Origin: a virus
Direction: 5' to 3' (one strand)
Length of the DNA: 64,000 nt
IMG/VR virus record: IMGVR_UViG_3300042154_002686
Location: 1-64,000 of that record
In this document: positions 61,394-64,000 of the stretch, piece by piece
How positions within the stretch are numbered: position 1 is the stretch's first letter
How the letters are laid out: every line of letters starts with the position of its first letter
Made by a program: the position numbers and the translations under genes
The notes under the pieces: generated by a model
The model's input: the letters and a program-made list of their open reading frames with translations, nothing else
What the model was told of the DNA's origin: nothing
The model's database searches: none

Positions 61394-61534
61394 ATGAAAA
61401 CCAAATCCATCAAGTTCATCGACATTATGACCAGCGTCCGCAAGGTCGGGGGTCGGGCTTCCTCTGTCTTCATCGGCAAGAAAGCCAAGGTTCGTGCCAA
61501 CCGCCACGCTTGGAAGAAGGAGGAACTCGTCTAA
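61394..61534 (+). CDS. Array gene 54, basic paralogue of 52002
   Basis: This encodes 46 residues. IMTSVRKVGGRASSVFIGKKAKVRANRHAW-type sequence parallels array gene 29 along its whole length. It overlaps the next gene (TAATG). Strongly basic; nucleic-acid binding is possible. Confidence 0.65.
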   Translation: MKTKSIKFIDIMTSVRKVGGRASSVFIGKKAKVRANRHAWKKEELV

Positions 61535-61788
61535 TGCGAACCAACTCAAAAGTCACGAAGGAGGAACTCCGCATGGCCTCCGAGGAGACTCGCTACATCC
61601 TCAAAAAGCCTCCGCTTGAATACGCCAACACCGATGCTGGGTTTGGTGCGGCTACGAGGGACTTTGAATTCCTCATGGACTACGCCCTTGGGACTGACGA
61701 GGGAGAGGTCATCAACAACGCCTTGGATTGGAAACGCTGGGAACTCCAAGCGTATTACAAGAAACTCCACGGATGGGACATTGTTTAA
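61534..61788 (+). CDS. Array gene 55, hypothetical
   Basis: This encodes 84 residues, mixed charge and helical (KEELRMASEETRYILKKPP, DFEFLMDYALGTDEGEVINN, WKRWELQAYYKKLHGW). It is coupled to genes 54 and 56 by very short spacing. Function unknown. Confidence 0.65.
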   Translation: MRTNSKVTKEELRMASEETRYILKKPPLEYANTDAGFGAATRDFEFLMDYALGTDEGEVINNALDWKRWELQAYYKKLHGWDIV

Positions 61789-61790
61789 TT

Positions 61791-61985
61791 ATGAGCAATC
61801 AGACATTCCGAGTTAAGAACATCGAGACGGGAGAAATCCATGTCTGGGATGCCAAGCGGGTTCTTGCGGAAATCAACCGAGACCGCTATGACGAGTGGAT
61901 GAACTATGACGAGGATGACGACATTCGTGGGGCTTGGAACATCTGGGTCGAGGATGGAGAACCTTGGCGGATGTTGGACGAGTAA
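61791..61985 (+). CDS. Array gene 56, acidic hypothetical protein
   Basis: This encodes 64 residues: a beta-like start (QTFRVKNIETGEIHVWDAK) and an acidic Trp-rich end (DEWMNYDEDDDIRGAWNIWVEDGEPW). It is two bases after gene 55. Function unknown. Confidence 0.65.
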   Translation: MSNQTFRVKNIETGEIHVWDAKRVLAEINRDRYDEWMNYDEDDDIRGAWNIWVEDGEPWRMLDE

Positions 61986-61991
61986 GTAGTC

Positions 61992-62016
61992 GAGCCCCTT
62001 CGGGGGCTCTTCTTTT
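61992..62016 (+). terminator. Terminator of genes 53 to 56
   Basis: GAGCCCC-TTC-GGGGGCTC followed by TTCTTTT. Confidence 0.85.
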
Positions 62017-62102
62017 GTCTTGCCGTGGTAGGCTTTTAATGACGGCAGATTGTCGTAAAATTGTGTTGTATTAACGCCAGAAGTGTGAACAATGTCTCTC
62101 GT

Positions 62103-62324
62103 ATGAACAACCTCATCCATCCCTCCCTCCGTTCCCTTCACGCCCTCCGAGATGTTGAAGGGGATGCCATTGACCCTCACTTCTCTTGGAGTCCCTGCGA
62201 GTGCTGTGGAGACCGCCTTGGCGGTAATCGCTACGACTGTGAAGCCCTTGCCGTTGAGAACGGGGTTCTGGTTCAACTCGACAACTGCTCGGCTTGCCCC
62301 GACTGCATTGTGAAGTTTCAGTAA
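62103..62324 (+). CDS. Array gene 57, small zinc-binding-like protein
   Basis: This encodes 73 residues. SWSPCECCGDRLGG with a later CSACPDC gives two Cys clusters (CxCC and CxxCxxC) fitting a zinc-binding fold, and resembles a small family recurrent in phages. -10 AACAAT lies close to the ATG. Function unknown. Confidence 0.7.
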   Translation: MNNLIHPSLRSLHALRDVEGDAIDPHFSWSPCECCGDRLGGNRYDCEALAVENGVLVQLDNCSACPDCIVKFQ

Positions 62325-62331
62325 AATAAAC

Positions 62332-62359
62332 TTGCATTAATAAAAAAACCTGCCATACT
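62332..62359 (+). promoter_or_regulatory. TTGCA-type promoter
   Basis: TTGCAT (62332 to 62337), 16 bp, CATACT (62354 to 62359), starting seven bases after the preceding stop codon. Confidence 0.65.
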
Positions 62360-62380
62360 GCATCTCACATCACCAATACT

Positions 62381-62686
62381 ATGAACCTCGGCATCGAATA
62401 CAAAATCAAATACTTCACCAACTACGAAACAAAGGAGGAGAAGGAGATTGTTATCACCATGGACAAGGTAGACAACCTCTACATTGGCAAGGGCAATTCC
62501 TGCCGTTGCGGATGCGGGGGCGACTATTTTGAAATTGATGAAAACGAGCGAGCCATCGAGAAATCCCTGCGACAAATGTCCAGCGGTGAATACGAGGTTC
62601 GCTCCATTGAGGACTACATCTTCGAAATCACCACCAGCGTAAATGGTGACTACGAGCGTGTGAAAACGCTCTACCTCAAAAAATAA
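62381..62686 (+). CDS. Array gene 58, hypothetical with Cys cluster
   Basis: This encodes 101 residues. Residues 38 to 50 contain NSCRCGCGGDYF (CxCxC). Flanking sequence is beta-rich and acidic (EKEIVITMDKVDNLYIG, YEVRSIEDYIFEITTSV). A single metal site is possible. Function unknown. Confidence 0.65.
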   Translation: MNLGIEYKIKYFTNYETKEEKEIVITMDKVDNLYIGKGNSCRCGCGGDYFEIDENERAIEKSLRQMSSGEYEVRSIEDYIFEITTSVNGDYERVKTLYLKK

Positions 62687-62689
62687 ACC

Positions 62690-62717
62690 TTGCAAAAACA
62701 GAAAAACCTGTTATCTT
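62690..62717 (+). promoter_or_regulatory. Leaderless TTGCAA-type promoter
   Basis: TTGCAA (62690 to 62695), 16 bp, TATCTT (62712 to 62717); +1 about 62724, ATG 62726. Confidence 0.65.
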
Positions 62718-62725
62718 GTATCTCT

Positions 62726-63022
62726 ATGAATAACCCCGAACAGTTCCAGAAAGTTAAGAATGAAGTCACGGACGAAATCGTAAAGCGATACGGACACCCT
62801 GTGTCCTTTTGGGAGAAGTTCCAAATCAAGAACATTGTCGGCAAGGTCATGGCGGAGGCGGACAAGAATGGGGAGGCTTGCCTCATCTACCAAGCCGTAG
62901 CAGAAATGGCGGAAAAGATGCACGAAGAATGCGTGGTGGAGTTTGAAGACGAATTGGAGTGCAAGCAGAGGTCTGGCCGTGTTCTTGGCATTTGTTGCCA
63001 TGCGAACGCACTTTGTGGCTAA
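62726..63022 (+). CDS. Array gene 59, helical hypothetical protein
   Basis: This encodes 98 residues, helical and acidic (FQKVKNEVTDEIVKRYG, AVAEMAEKMHEECVVEFEDE), with a Cys-rich end (GICCHANALCG). In-frame sequence before 62726 is the promoter. Function unknown. Confidence 0.65.
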   Translation: MNNPEQFQKVKNEVTDEIVKRYGHPVSFWEKFQIKNIVGKVMAEADKNGEACLIYQAVAEMAEKMHEECVVEFEDELECKQRSGRVLGICCHANALCG

Positions 63023-63040
63023 CCGTAGCACCCTGTTAAA

Positions 63041-63062
63041 ACACCCCTCTGGGGGTGTGTTT
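63041..63062 (+). terminator. Terminator of array gene 59
   Basis: ACACCCC-TCTG-GGGGTGT followed by GTTTAG. Confidence 0.7.
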
Positions 63063-63146
63063 AGCACGGGGGTAGGCTTTTAATTGCACGAAGATTGTCG
63101 TAAAATGTTGTTGCCTTTGACCCCAAAGTGTGAATGATGTATGTCT

Positions 63147-63473
63147 ATGACCACCCATACTACTCCTCGATACTACCTCACCCCCTGCATCGGCTCGACC
63201 GAGCAAAAGAGTGACGGCATCCGCTACATCATGGCAGAGCCGTCTTACATCCGCTCGCTTGTGCGTGAAGCAGTTAAGAGTGGCAATACCGACACCTTCT
63301 CCGAAGAGGTTATCATCCACTCGAAGGATGGCGGTGACAACTCCCCGCAGGACTCCGAAGTCTATGTTGCCCGATTTGACACCCATGCTTCTTGGGGTCT
63401 CCGTCTTGACATTGACATTGACGAGTCTTCTACGCAGACCCTCTGGCTCGAATTCGTTCGAGACGCTAACTAA
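63147..63473 (+). CDS. Array gene 60, hypothetical
   Basis: This encodes 108 residues from 63147 (an ATG two codons earlier is in frame). It is beta-rich (PRYYLTPCIG, VYVARFDTHASWGLRLDIDIDES, TLWLEFVRDAN) with acidic loops. Function unknown. Confidence 0.65.
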   Translation: MTTHTTPRYYLTPCIGSTEQKSDGIRYIMAEPSYIRSLVREAVKSGNTDTFSEEVIIHSKDGGDNSPQDSEVYVARFDTHASWGLRLDIDIDESSTQTLWLEFVRDAN

Positions 63474-63475
63474 TC

Positions 63476-63649
63476 ATGGAAGACCAAGATAAGCACCGCA
63501 TGGCAGAGGTTCGAGACCTTGTGCTTTATGTTATCCGAGCAAAGGACAAGTTGGATGGGCAGGGTGAACCTGCCCGTTCCGAGAACCTTGCCAGAATTCG
63601 AGAAGCCCAGATGCGACTTGAAGTCATAAAGGCAGAGATGGGGTTATGA
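63476..63649 (+). CDS. Array gene 61, last array gene, helical
   Basis: This encodes 57 residues, helical and charged (EDQDKHRMAEVRDLVLYVIR, ENLARIREAQMRLEVIKAEM). It is two bases after gene 60, so co-transcribed. It ends the plus-strand array, facing the minus-strand gene at 63698. Function unknown. Confidence 0.6.
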   Translation: MEDQDKHRMAEVRDLVLYVIRAKDKLDGQGEPARSENLARIREAQMRLEVIKAEMGL

Positions 63650-63697
63650 CCCCATTTTTGCCACCCCCCCTCACAGGCAAACAACTGGGGTAGGCTT

Positions 63698-63898
63698 TTA
63701 AATAGTTCGGAAGAAGGGGGGCATGCTTTGTAGAAAGAACTTTGCCGCTTCAACCATGTCCTCGTCTGTCCACTTCTTTTCGAGTTCAGCCACCCCAGAC
63801 TCTTTCAAAAGGTTTCTATATTTCTCGCAAGCCATCTTGTGACTGTCGGTTCCGACCGATGAGACCAGTTCAACTGACAGGAGTCTGTATTTATCCAT
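63698..63898 (-). CDS. Hypothetical protein convergent with the array
   Basis: This encodes 66 residues, helical and charged (MACEKYRNLLKESGVAELEKKW, DEDMVEAAKFFLQSMPPFF). Its stop lies at the last GGGTAGG copy, where it seems to have replaced the rest of a module. A consensus promoter (63905 to 63933) precedes it. No family is recognised. Confidence 0.6.
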   Translation of the reverse strand: MDKYRLLSVELVSSVGTDSHKMACEKYRNLLKESGVAELEKKWTDEDMVEAAKFFLQSMPPFFRTI

Positions 63899-63904
63899 GA
63901 CGAT

Positions 63905-63933
63905 TAGTATGTATTAAGTTGGGGCATTGTCAA
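63905..63933 (-). promoter_or_regulatory. Leaderless-type promoter
   Basis: TTGACA (63928 to 63933), 17 bp, ATACTA (63905 to 63910); +1 at 63898, the ATG. Confidence 0.65.
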
Positions 63934-63956
63934 TACGCAATTAGATAAATTTAGAT

Positions 63957-63984
63957 TTGACTTTGGCTGTAAATATGTTATCAT
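63957..63984 (+). promoter_or_regulatory. Promoter for a gene leaving the window
   Basis: TTGACT (63957 to 63962), 16 bp, TATCAT (63979 to 63984), with ATG at 63991 starting a frame cut by the window end. Confidence 0.55.
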
Positions 63985-64000
63985 GTATGGATGCTACTAC

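Larger units (their letters stand above)
42798..63695 (+). repeat. Dispersed GGGTAGG(T/C) module-boundary motif, about 49 copies
   Basis: A G-rich heptamer GGGTAGG (sometimes GGATAGG or GAGGTAGG) followed by T or C recurs between terminator and promoter. Copies lie near 42798, 43076, 43826, 44087, 44456, 44758, 45107, 45394, 45723, 46128, 46411, 46809, 47155, 47489, 47823, 48156, 48503, 48788, 49203, 49446, 49820, 50134, 50556, 50859, 51247, 51572, 51925, 52181, 52562, 52899, 53270, 53591, 53994, 54230, 54642, 55014, 55666, 56015, 56420, 57107, 57428, 57816, 58808, 59474, 60226, 61105, 62025, 63069 and 63689. All are on the plus strand and none is inside a gene. The motif sits about 8 to 15 bp after the U-tract and about 30 bp before the -35. 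Confidence 0.9.

Noticed and set aside
42798-63695. Integron attC array
   Set aside because: The repeated unit is a short G-rich motif without the paired core sites and long imperfect palindromes of attC, and modules keep their own promoters. No integrase was seen.
42798-63695. CRISPR array
   Set aside because: Repeats are 7 to 8 bp, separated by 230 to 1200 bp containing genes. There is no regular repeat-spacer structure and no cas gene.

Overview
The window is a large piece of a tailed double-stranded DNA phage genome (Caudoviricetes) or prophage. It carries a complete lambda-like packaging and head module: Nu1-like small terminase, GpA-family large terminase, gpW-like joining protein, portal, S49 protease, scaffold and major capsid protein. 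A tail module follows, with connector and terminator proteins, tail tube, tape measure and fibres but no sheath, so the virion is probably siphovirus-like. The host cannot be named. Promoters are sigma70-type (TTGACA/TATAAT-like), Shine-Dalgarno sequences are rare, and many transcripts look leaderless. No integrase, DNA polymerase, endolysin or tRNA was recognised in the window.

Layout. From 1 to 42.7 kb almost every gene is on the minus strand. Reading leftwards from 42.7 kb: a repeat-rich surface protein, an SSB-like protein, a primase-helicase, an HTH protein, terminase subunits, a JAB-like protein, gpW, portal, protease, scaffold, an H1-like basic protein, capsid, three members of a paralogous small-domain family, head-tail and tail genes, two fibres, and a lysis cassette (u-spanin-like, LydA-like holin, second membrane protein). 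One isolated plus-strand gene lies at 7.8 kb. The leftmost 7.6 kb is an accessory block with an IbrA/IbrB-like pair (PAPS-reductase-like plus ParB-like), a SWIM-type zinc finger, a HExxH metallopeptidase and a putative histone-fold protein.

At 42.7 kb both polarity and composition switch. From 42.8 to 63.7 kb about 60 very small plus-strand genes (36 to about 180 codons, plus one ArdC-like antirestriction gene) form a modular array. Most genes have their own promoter and rho-independent terminator. A conserved GGGTAGG(T/C) motif, about 49 copies in all, sits between each terminator and the next promoter, about 30 bp upstream of the -35. The motif brackets both ends of the array. Several genes are diverged paralogues, which suggests growth by duplication or shuffling. 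One module carries no ORF: it has a promoter, a terminator and a strongly structured, pseudoknot-capable RNA (49.26 to 49.40 kb). Four modules carry twin GTGAAC-N4-GTTCAC palindromes just before the motif.

How the parts may work together (inference): the right array resembles an early, host-takeover arm of individually expressed small effectors. The left arm supplies replication, packaging, virion and lysis genes. The two arms share promoter subfamilies, which argues that one transcription apparatus reads both.
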